This document shows positions 49,971-56,440 of a stretch of 61,593 nt of DNA, piece by piece; the first letter of the stretch is position 1; each line of letters begins with the position of its first letter. Origin of the DNA: Fibrobacter sp. (GTDB taxonomy: Bacteria > Fibrobacterota > Fibrobacteria > Fibrobacterales > Fibrobacteraceae); assembly GCA_017550445.1 (NCBI GenBank), contig JAFZOV010000118.1, forward strand, positions 1-61,593, given 5' to 3'. The position numbers and the translations under genes are program-made. The notes under the pieces are model-generated. The model ran no database searches, was not told the DNA's origin, and saw only the letters and a program-made list of their open reading frames with translations.

Positions 49971-49995
49971 GCCTGGTCACCAGCCAGGCATTTTT
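49971..49995 (+). terminator. Rho-independent terminator of the GT-C gene
   Basis: GCCTGG-TCACCAG-CCAGGC is followed by ATTTTT, 29 nt after the stop. Confidence 0.75.
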
Positions 49996-50017
49996 GTATA
50001 TTCTTGTTATACTACTT

Positions 50018-50042
50018 GTCATCCCCGCGAAAGCGGAGATCT
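50018..50042 (+). repeat. REP-like palindrome
   Basis: GTCATCCCCGC-GAAA-GCGGAGATC is located between the GT-C gene and the TPR gene, 14 nt before its ATG. Confidence 0.75.
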
Positions 50043-50055
50043 TTTAGAGAAGAAA

Positions 50056-50787
50056 ATGCGTTTACTTGTTTTTTTGATGTGTTTACTTGCAGTCGGTTTG
50101 TGGGCACGCCCCATTAACGACGGCAACAAGCTGTTTAAAAACGGCGACTATGCCGGTGCACTCGAAAAGTACATGAAGGCCCGTGAAGCCGAACCCGCAA
50201 ACCCGCTTTTATTTTACAACATCGGCACCTGCCAATACAAACTCGGCAATTACGACGAAGCCAAAAAGGAACTCGAAAGCGCCGTGCGCATGCCGGACAA
50301 GAAAATGGCCGCGAAGGCTGCCTACAATTTGGCGAACACGCACTTTCGCATGGGCGAAAAGGCAGCCGAAGGCAGCGAACGCATTGCCGCCTGGCGTGAA
50401 TCAGTGGCGTACTTGAAAAAGGCAATCGACCTTGACAACAGTTTCGAAAACGCGAAGAAGAACGTGGAAATCGTCCAGCGCAAACTGAAAGAAGAGCTTG
50501 ACAAGCAAAAACAGAATCAGGACCAGAACCAGAATAACGACCAGAAACAGCCGCCCTTAAGCGACAAGGCGAAGGAAGTTCTGGCACGCGCGATGCAGCT
50601 TTGCAAAGACGGCAAGTACGCCGAAGCAAAGGAAATGCTCGAGAACTTGATCGCCGAAGACGAAACTGCAGGCCAGCTCAGCGGCCATGTGCAGCGCATC
50701 GACGACGTCATTGAAATCAAGGCCGGTCGCAAGCCCAAGGCAAAGATTGACGCCAGCAACACCGACAACGACTTGGAGGTGATCTAA
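50056..50787 (+). CDS. TPR protein, BatC-like
   Basis: This 243-aa protein has a signal peptide (LVFLMCLLAVGLWA-R) and two to three TPR repeats at about 20-140 (NDGNKLFKNGDYAGALEKYM, NPLLFYNIGTCQYKLGNYDE). A low-complexity Q/N/D segment is at about 155-170, and a last TPR-like helix pair (AMQLCKDGKYAEAKEMLENL) closes it. This is the layout of BatC/BatB-associated TPR proteins in Bat aerotolerance operons, but no von Willebrand-A partner is in view. Its stop overlaps the next gene start by 1 nt (TAATG). Assignment to Bat is tentative. Confidence 0.7.
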   Translation: MRLLVFLMCLLAVGLWARPINDGNKLFKNGDYAGALEKYMKAREAEPANPLLFYNIGTCQYKLGNYDEAKKELESAVRMPDKKMAAKAAYNLANTHFRMGEKAAEGSERIAAWRESVAYLKKAIDLDNSFENAKKNVEIVQRKLKEELDKQKQNQDQNQNNDQKQPPLSDKAKEVLARAMQLCKDGKYAEAKEMLENLIAEDETAGQLSGHVQRIDDVIEIKAGRKPKAKIDASNTDNDLEVI

Positions 50788-51500
50788 TGGCTAGACGAGA
50801 GACGAGAGACGAGAGACGAGAGATTTTGTCACCCTGGAGCGCAGCGATAGGGTCCATTGTGTTTGTTTTGTTCCTTGCCGCCGCCGCTTTTGCGGCTCCG
50901 AAGAGTGCTAGCGCTTATTACAGCGATGCCGCCTTCCAGTACATTGAAAACCGCTTGCCCTCTGCAGAAATCACCTGTAACGAAGGCCTGCAATATTATC
51001 CGAACGACCAGAAACTGCAAATGCTCCTGGACCGCATTCACGAAGCCAAGGACGAGCAGAAGAACGAAAACAAAAAGAACGACAAGAACCAGGATAATAA
51101 CCAGGATCAAAATAAGGATCAAAACCAAGACCAGAATCAGGACCAAAACCAAGATCAAAATAAAGATCAGAACAAGGATCAAGATAAGGACCAACAGGAC
51201 CAAAATCAAGATCAGCAGAATCAGGATCAGAATGGCGAAAACGGTCAGTCCAGCGATTCGAAGGCCGAAAGTTCCGATAGCAACGAAGGCGGTGCCGGTG
51301 AGCAGCCCGAGCCGCAACAACCTGAAGAGCAATCCAGCGATAGCCAAAGTGGCGAAGAACCGCAGGAACAGCCTGCTCAGATGGGAGAAATGAGTCCTGA
51401 AGATGCCGCGCAGCTATTGAAAGACTTTGACGAACAGAACGGCGAACGCAAGCCTTGGAAACCCCTCCGCGGCCAAGCAAGACCCGCCAAAGACTGGTAA
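50787..51500 (+). CDS. Membrane or secreted low-complexity N/Q/D/K-rich protein
   Basis: This protein (237 aa from this start) has a hydrophobic segment VFVLFLAAAAFAAP, then a short helical part (about 40-85). A long low-complexity stretch at about 86-155 repeats NQDQ/NKDQ, followed by S/D/E/P/Q-rich sequence. The first 24 residues are encoded by a heptad repeat (50793-50820, translated as R-E-T-R-D-E) and a REP-like element (50828-50855). A GTG at 50859 would give a clean signal peptide without them, so the true start is uncertain. It is coupled to the TPR gene. Function is unknown; a disordered spacer is likely. Confidence 0.55.
   Translation: MARRETRDERREILSPWSAAIGSIVFVLFLAAAAFAAPKSASAYYSDAAFQYIENRLPSAEITCNEGLQYYPNDQKLQMLLDRIHEAKDEQKNENKKNDKNQDNNQDQNKDQNQDQNQDQNQDQNKDQNKDQDKDQQDQNQDQQNQDQNGENGQSSDSKAESSDSNEGGAGEQPEPQQPEEQSSDSQSGEEPQEQPAQMGEMSPEDAAQLLKDFDEQNGERKPWKPLRGQARPAKDW
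50793..50820. repeat. Heptanucleotide tandem repeat, four perfect units
   Basis: AGACGAG is repeated four times without a mismatch, immediately downstream of the overlapping stop/start codons. Confidence 0.9.
50828..50855 (+). repeat. REP-like palindrome
   Basis: GTCACCCTGGAGC to GCGATAGGGTCC lies between the heptad repeat and the GTG at 50859, in frame with the preceding ATG. Confidence 0.7.
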
Positions 51501-51512
51501 ATTTTATTAAAC

Positions 51513-51554
51513 TGTAACATTCGTCACACTGTTTACGAGTGTAACATTATTCGT
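51513..51554. promoter_or_regulatory. Direct repeat TGTAACATT upstream of a small membrane gene
   Basis: TGTAACATTCGT at 51513 and TGTAACATTATTCGT at 51540 are 27 nt apart, about 50-90 nt before the small gene at 51601. They could be operator sites. Confidence 0.3.
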
Positions 51555-51573
51555 TGCTTACATTCTGTTTTTT

Positions 51574-51600
51574 GCCCCTAGATAATTATAGTTTAGGGGC
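51574..51600. promoter_or_regulatory. Inverted repeat overlapping a -10-like box
   Basis: GCCCCTA and TAGGGGC (7 bp each) enclose TATAGT (51587-51592) and end right at the ATG of the 27-aa frame. It may be an operator over the promoter or an RNA hairpin at the start codon. Confidence 0.4.
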
Positions 51601-51684
51601 ATGAATTCCAACGAGATGCATATTGTCAAACAGATTGTGCTGCTGATCGTAGCAGCGGTCATGCTCGGTTTTATTTACGGCTAA
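51601..51684 (+). CDS. Putative 27-aa single-helix membrane peptide
   Basis: A short frame encodes MNSNEMHIVKQIVLLIVAAV followed by MLGFIYG, one predicted membrane helix with a charged N-terminus. It is preceded by TATAGT inside an inverted repeat and followed after 24 nt by a DUF3392 gene with its own leaderless promoter. It is too small to prove by sequence alone. It resembles the small membrane proteins that modulate larger partners, and the adjacent DUF3392 protein is a candidate partner. Confidence 0.4.
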   Translation: MNSNEMHIVKQIVLLIVAAVMLGFIYG

Positions 51685-51696
51685 CTAGCTGTTTTA

Positions 51697-51708
51697 TATA
51701 TTTACCGC
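51697..51708 (+). promoter_or_regulatory. -10 box placed for a leaderless DUF3392 transcript
   Basis: TATATT at 51697-51702 is followed by 6 nt and the ATG at 51709. Confidence 0.55.
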
Positions 51709-52032
51709 ATGCAGCCCTACATTCATCAGTTTGCAAATTTTCTGCGAGTCCACATGGATTCTATTTCGGTTGGTCTCGTAGCAACAGTACTGATGATTTA
51801 TGGAACTTACATCAACAATTACTTCAAGAAGATTACCCGTAGCATTCCCTTTATAGGGCGATTTGTATTGTTCATTCTTTTGTGCAGTGCAGGCTACGCT
51901 TTCTTGTCATCGCAGTTGGTGAAACTACTCAAGATGTTTTTACGCGGCCAACCCGACTTACCCCTTATCGGAATTATCACAGGGGCATTTGTTGTCCTTG
52001 CATTCTGCGCCCGTAGCGGAAAAGACGTCTAG
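51709..52032 (+). CDS. DUF3392-like small membrane protein
   Basis: This 107-aa protein has three predicted helices (ISVGLVATVLMIYGTYINNY, FVLFILLCSAGYAFLSSQLV and IGIITGAFVVLAFCARSGK) and a basic loop (FKKITRSIPFIGR). Order, loop and length resemble DUF3392 proteins of proteobacteria, which have no known role. It lies next to a 27-aa membrane peptide frame. Confidence 0.65.
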   Translation: MQPYIHQFANFLRVHMDSISVGLVATVLMIYGTYINNYFKKITRSIPFIGRFVLFILLCSAGYAFLSSQLVKLLKMFLRGQPDLPLIGIITGAFVVLAFCARSGKDV

Positions 52033-52059
52033 ACAAAATCCCGGCATAAAATTCCTGCA

Positions 52060-52096
52060 AAAAAAAGAGTCATCGACTTTTGCCAATGACCCTCTT
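52060..52096 (-). terminator. Rho-independent terminator of the outer-membrane protein gene
   Basis: On the minus strand AAGAGGGTCATTG pairs with CGATGACTCTT (mismatches inside) and is followed by eight T residues. Confidence 0.8.
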
Positions 52097-52118
52097 AATG
52101 TAATAGCTAAACTAACAA

Positions 52119-53117
52119 TTAGTAGTTGATAGCGATATAGAAGCTGCCGGCACCGAAGCGACGGTCAAAGCTTTCGAAACCGTCCCACAGGGCATCCCAT
52201 GCAAGGCCCACTTCAAGCTGCGTTGCAGAATTGCGGAAGAAAATCACGCCCAGTTCTGCGCCACCGGCAAGACCGATTGCAAAACTTTCATCACTGTCGT
52301 AATAGCGGTTGTCTACCTGAATACCCAAGCCAACGCCTGCGCCCAGGAACGGAGTCACAACGCCCGTACTCGGGAACCAGCGTCCACCCAGCAAGAAGGT
52401 TTCGTGCCATTCCCATTCATCACCAAAGGAAATGTTCATGTTGTTCACGATGGTAATGGCGGCCTGTGGAATCACTTCGAAAATGCGGGCGTAGTGGAAC
52501 ACAAAAGCCTGTTCCCAATCCTGTTCTACATCGCGGTGCTTGTGGCACTCGGCGCTATTTTCATATTGGTTGCAGCGTTTGTCTTTAAAATCATAATTGT
52601 GCCAAAGAGCAGCACCCAAGCCGTAGCTCACGTAATTGCGAGTAGGACGCTTGTGGGCAAAGTTATCGTTCGGGTCACCGTCATTGCGATCGGCAGGCAC
52701 ATACACAATCACATCGGGTTCGGAGCGGGATGTGGTAGAAGCATAGGCGCCATCGTCATTTGCGCTGTTGTCGGCAGTATTGGCGAGAGCGGACTTTACG
52801 GCACCTTCAATTGCCACATCGAGGTCGTCAATGGAACTTGCCTTCTGCTTGCCGCTTCCGACAACAGAGCCATCTTTTAACTGTTCGCAAACCACGACGA
52901 ACGAAGAACCCATAGTCATCACGTTCGTACGCAGCTGGATTTCGGCGCCACCATCTACCGGAGTATTGCCAGTCTGGCTCACGGAAGCGCGAACGATGGA
53001 CTGCACCATGTTCGGGGCGTCAGGTGCAAATTCAGCACCTTCGGGGGCAAGGATTTGAACGTTTGCGGCAAGCGAGCATGCTGCCAAGGAGAAAAGAGCA
53101 ATAAAGAATTTCTTCAT
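52119..53117 (-). CDS. Outer-membrane beta-barrel protein with N-terminal periplasmic domain
   Basis: This 332-aa protein has a signal peptide (FFIALFSLAACSLAA-N). Residues about 20-110 resemble a small alpha/beta domain of the TolB-N/GNA1162 kind (LRTNVMTMGSSFVVVCEQLK), and a charged linker is at about 115-160. A beta-barrel at about 163-332 has alternating strands (FLLGGRWFPSTGVVTPFLGA, FAIGLAGGAELGVIFF) and ends in the aromatic signature GSFYIAINY, typical of outer-membrane insertion. TATATT is 7 nt before the ATG, suggesting a leaderless transcript. The specific role is unknown. Confidence 0.8.
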   Translation of the reverse strand: MKKFFIALFSLAACSLAANVQILAPEGAEFAPDAPNMVQSIVRASVSQTGNTPVDGGAEIQLRTNVMTMGSSFVVVCEQLKDGSVVGSGKQKASSIDDLDVAIEGAVKSALANTADNSANDDGAYASTTSRSEPDVIVYVPADRNDGDPNDNFAHKRPTRNYVSYGLGAALWHNYDFKDKRCNQYENSAECHKHRDVEQDWEQAFVFHYARIFEVIPQAAITIVNNMNISFGDEWEWHETFLLGGRWFPSTGVVTPFLGAGVGLGIQVDNRYYDSDESFAIGLAGGAELGVIFFRNSATQLEVGLAWDALWDGFESFDRRFGAGSFYIAINY

Positions 53118-53130
53118 GCCACAAAATATA
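53118..53130 (-). promoter_or_regulatory. -10 box placed for a leaderless outer-membrane-protein transcript
   Basis: On the minus strand TATATT (53125-53130) is followed by 7 nt and the ATG. Confidence 0.55.
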
Positions 53131-53135
53131 CAATA

Positions 53136-53245
53136 ATTCGGAATTCACAATATGGATTCTAAAATAAAAGCAACCACATAATTCTAAATTCTAAATAATA
53201 AATATCAACCACTGCTTACTGCCAACTTTTTACTGCCAACTATTT
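53136..53245. repeat. Three kinds of heptanucleotide repeats upstream of murJ
   Basis: ATTCGGA and ATTCACA lie at 53136-53149. ATTCTAA twice plus ATAATAA lies at 53181-53201. ACTGCTT, ACTGCCA, ACTTTTT, ACTGCCA and ACTATTT lie at 53211-53245, ending 1 nt before the murJ ATG. All have a 7-nt period. Confidence 0.8.
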
Positions 53246-53246
53246 T

Positions 53247-54839
53247 ATGAATAAAGCTGCCATTATCGTTGCCGTTTCGATGCTTTTGAGCCGCGTGCTC
53301 GGAATTTTCCGCGAAATGCTCTTGGCCCATGCCGCCGGCGTTTCGCTCGAAAAAAATGCCCTTGACCTTGCGTTTATGATTCCTGACATTTTGAATCATG
53401 TGGTGAGTACCGGATTCCTGTCGATTATATTCATTCCGATTTTTACGGGGTACAAAGTGGCCGGCGATGAAAAGGGCGGCTGGAAATTCTTCAGCAACGT
53501 GCTGAATACCTTCGGCATTGCGCTGTTGATTTTGGTGGTGCCTGCATTCATTTGGATGAAAGAACTTTTGCAGCTGTTGACGGTTGACGGAGCCACGCCG
53601 GAACTGATCGAGCGCGCCACTTATTATGGCCGCATCATTTTGCCGGGGCAGGTGTTTATTTTCGTGGGCAGCATTCTGGTGGCCGTGCAGCACACCCGCA
53701 AGCAGTTCTTGATTCCGTCGCTGACGGGTTTGATTTACAATGTGGCAATTGTGGGCGGCGGTGCTGCAGGGCTCGCGCTCGGTCGTTACACCGGCACGAA
53801 CTTTGGGCTTGAAGGATTCGCGTGGGGCGTGCCGGTGGGCGCCTTTATCGGTTTCTTCGCCTTGCAGATTTTTGGCGCCCGGCGTGGCGGGGTGCATTAC
53901 GAGCTTTTGGTGCAGCCGACGCACCCCGATATCGTTCGCTACTTCAAGATGATGCTTCCGATGTCGCTAGGAGTCGGTTCCATGTTCGGCCTCGAATTCA
54001 TTATCAGGAGCTTTGGCGCGAACTTCGGTACCAGCGGCATTTCGAGCTTGAACTACGCTTACCGCGTGATGTACACACTCGTTGCGGTCTTTGGATTCTC
54101 CGTGAGCGTCACCAGCTACCCCGACATGGCGCGCCTCGTGAAAGAAGGCGATTTCGGCCAGCTGAACCGCAAAATTTGGAAAAGCCTTTCGCGCATGTTC
54201 TGCATCTTGATTCCGGCCGTGGTTGCCGTGTGGGCGCTCAGTTTCCCCGCTGTTCGCATCCTCTTTGAACGTGGCGCCTTCCAGCGCGAAACGACCGAAG
54301 CAATTTCCGAAATTCTCCGCTGGTATTTGCCGGTGAGCCTTGGCCTTTGCCTGCAAGCGGTTCTGGTGCGTAGCTTCTACGCCTGCGAACGCATGTGGGT
54401 GCCGACACTTTTGAATACCGGAATCTTTGCCGCGACCATTCCCGCCTACATTCTGCTAGGAGCCCCTGAAGTGGGACTCGGTATCAAGAGCGTGCCGATT
54501 ATCGGCGCCACCGGTGCCTTGCTGCAGGTGATTTCGATGATTTTCATGTGGGCTAAGAAGAACGGCACCGACGGTATGAAAGAAGCGTTGCTCAATATGG
54601 TACGCGCCCTTGTCGCCTTTGGCATCATGATTGCCGCTGCAGTCGGGCTTGACCGTATTTCGGGCGCATTCGTTCGCGAAGCGAACTTCGTGGTGCTCGT
54701 TGTTTATGCATGCGCCGCAGGAATTCTGCTATTCACGCTCACGCTGATTATCCAGCGTTACCTTGGAAGCAAAGATGCCAAGGATATTCTCAACGAACTC
54801 CTTGGCAAAGTTTTGCGTAAGCTGCATCTCGCTCACTAA
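53247..54839 (+). CDS. murJ: Lipid II flippase MurJ
   Basis: This 530-aa inner-membrane protein of the MOP superfamily flips lipid II across the membrane for peptidoglycan synthesis. About 14 helices are predicted. Family marks are AAIIVAVSMLLSRVLGIFRE at the start, DLAFMIPDILNHVVSTGFLS near 35, FIPIFTGY, LPMSLGVGSMFGLEFIIRSF near 230-255, and the central LNYAYRVMYTLVAVFGFSVS. The charged arginine and aspartate positions of the cavity (R18-type and the DxP segments) are present. No Shine-Dalgarno is visible: the ATG follows directly on a 7-nt repeat. Confidence 0.92.
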   Translation: MNKAAIIVAVSMLLSRVLGIFREMLLAHAAGVSLEKNALDLAFMIPDILNHVVSTGFLSIIFIPIFTGYKVAGDEKGGWKFFSNVLNTFGIALLILVVPAFIWMKELLQLLTVDGATPELIERATYYGRIILPGQVFIFVGSILVAVQHTRKQFLIPSLTGLIYNVAIVGGGAAGLALGRYTGTNFGLEGFAWGVPVGAFIGFFALQIFGARRGGVHYELLVQPTHPDIVRYFKMMLPMSLGVGSMFGLEFIIRSFGANFGTSGISSLNYAYRVMYTLVAVFGFSVSVTSYPDMARLVKEGDFGQLNRKIWKSLSRMFCILIPAVVAVWALSFPAVRILFERGAFQRETTEAISEILRWYLPVSLGLCLQAVLVRSFYACERMWVPTLLNTGIFAATIPAYILLGAPEVGLGIKSVPIIGATGALLQVISMIFMWAKKNGTDGMKEALLNMVRALVAFGIMIAAAVGLDRISGAFVREANFVVLVVYACAAGILLFTLTLIIQRYLGSKDAKDILNELLGKVLRKLHLAH

Positions 54840-54853
54840 CGGCGATACAACCT

Positions 54854-54895
54854 CTCGTCTTTCGTCTGTAGCTGCGCAGCAGCGTTCTTTCGTCT
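54854..54895. repeat. Heptad-like repeats at the end of the phosphohexomutase gene
   Basis: CTCGTCT and TTCGTCT lie in tandem at 54854-54867, and TTCGTCT recurs at 54889-54895 across the stop codon of the minus-strand gene. A short palindrome (AGCTGCGCAGC) lies between. Confidence 0.55.
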
Positions 54896-56432
54896 ATTTA
54901 CGCCAGCCTTCCATAATCTTCATGCAACCGGCGAGCAGTTCCGCAGAGCGGTCCTTGCCTTCGGTTTCCACATAGCAGCGGAATTCCGGAGCGTTGCCGC
55001 TCGGACGCAGGTGCACGATATCGCCGGAATCGAATTCCATGCGGTAGCCGTCGGTTTCATCGATGCTTACGACTTCACCATGGAACGGCTTCGGAGCAGG
55101 GCCATCCTTCGGCTTGAACTTGGAAGGCTTTGCGGTCAAGGAACCGAACAGTTTTGCACCGAGTTTCTTTTCGCGGATTTCAGCGAGCTTTGCCTTGGAA
55201 AGATCCGTCGGGAATTCCTTGAGGCGGTCGCTCACGGTAAAGCGTTTCGGAAGCTTCTTGAGCAAATCGACCACGCACATTTTCTGTTCGCGAACCATCA
55301 CCATCACGGCAATCATCGGGAGCAATGCATCGCGAGTCGGGAGCGCCGGAAGCGTACGGGTGGCGCCGTCTTCGAAACTGCGAGTGAGGTTCGTCTGCAG
55401 CAAGAATCCGCCATTGGCTTCGTAACCCGCAACAGACACCGAAGCGTCATTTGCATCAACGAGGCTTTCCATGCCGGCAATCACATAAGGGCTGCCGATA
55501 CGTGTACGGCAAATCTTCTCGAAGCTGCCGCATTTTTCGAGCGACGTGTTGCAACTCACCGGAGTTGCAATGCGCTTGATACCAAGCGCCTGGGCAGCCA
55601 AGATGCCCAGCACGTCGCCACGCAGCCACATGCCTACATCGTCTGCCAAAAGCGGGCGGTCGCTATCGCCGTCGGTGCTGAAGATGGCATCTACAAAATC
55701 CTTGTGGGCAAATTCGCGAGCCAGTTCTTCGTCTTCTTTACGGATAGCTTCAGTATCTACCGGAATAAATGTTTCGCTGCGGGCAAACGGTTTTACCGTT
55801 GCACCCAAGCTTTCAAGCACCTTCACCACGATATCGCGGCCCACGGCAGAATGCTGATACACGCCAATCGTCAGGCCCTGCAAGGCCTTTGCGCCAAAGA
55901 AATCCGGATAACGCTTGCAGTAATTCGCCTCGGCTTCGCCTTCGACAGCCGGGAGCGCCGGCGCATTTTTCAGCATGCCCTTCGCATCGAAAATCGCTTC
56001 GTCAAAATCAACCGACTGCGAAACGATTCCCTGTTCGTCGGCCTTGGTGATTTCACCCTTCGGGTGATTGAACTTGATGCCATTACGATCTGCCGGAATG
56101 TGGCTACCCGTCACCATGATGGTCGGGAGCGCCTTGTCAATGCCGTAAAGAGCAATCGCCGGGCTCGGAATGCGGCCGCAGTACACAACCTTCCAAGCGG
56201 AATCTTCGCCAGCTTTCACCAAAGCCTTCAAGATACGTTCGGTACTCGGGCGCAAATCACCTGCAATCGCAATCGTATGGTCGCACTTGTAACTTGCCTC
56301 GCAGTATTTGATAAACGAACGCGCATACACATAGCACACGCGATCCGTCATCGCAGTCACCAGGCCGCGCGCACCGCTCGTGCCGAATGCCACGCCGGAC
56401 TGTTTCATTACTTCTTGCATTGTAACGCTCAT
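54894..56432 (-). CDS. Phosphoglucomutase/phosphomannomutase family enzyme
   Basis: This 512-aa four-domain phosphohexomutase moves phosphate between C1 and C6 of hexose phosphates for polysaccharide or glycogen metabolism. The phosphoserine is S110 in TGSHIPADRNGIKF. The Mg-binding loop DGDSDRPLL is near 255, the sugar-binding loop is GYEANGGFL (GEMSGH position) and the phosphate-binding loop is RPSGNAPEFR. The FGTSGARGL start is present. Substrate (glucose, mannose or glucosamine phosphate) is not decided by these motifs; GYEANGG suggests phosphomannomutase or a dual enzyme. GAGG precedes the ATG. It is convergent with murJ. Confidence 0.9.
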   Translation of the reverse strand: MSVTMQEVMKQSGVAFGTSGARGLVTAMTDRVCYVYARSFIKYCEASYKCDHTIAIAGDLRPSTERILKALVKAGEDSAWKVVYCGRIPSPAIALYGIDKALPTIMVTGSHIPADRNGIKFNHPKGEITKADEQGIVSQSVDFDEAIFDAKGMLKNAPALPAVEGEAEANYCKRYPDFFGAKALQGLTIGVYQHSAVGRDIVVKVLESLGATVKPFARSETFIPVDTEAIRKEDEELAREFAHKDFVDAIFSTDGDSDRPLLADDVGMWLRGDVLGILAAQALGIKRIATPVSCNTSLEKCGSFEKICRTRIGSPYVIAGMESLVDANDASVSVAGYEANGGFLLQTNLTRSFEDGATRTLPALPTRDALLPMIAVMVMVREQKMCVVDLLKKLPKRFTVSDRLKEFPTDLSKAKLAEIREKKLGAKLFGSLTAKPSKFKPKDGPAPKPFHGEVVSIDETDGYRMEFDSGDIVHLRPSGNAPEFRCYVETEGKDRSAELLAGCMKIMEGWRK

Positions 56433-56440
56433 AAAAACCT

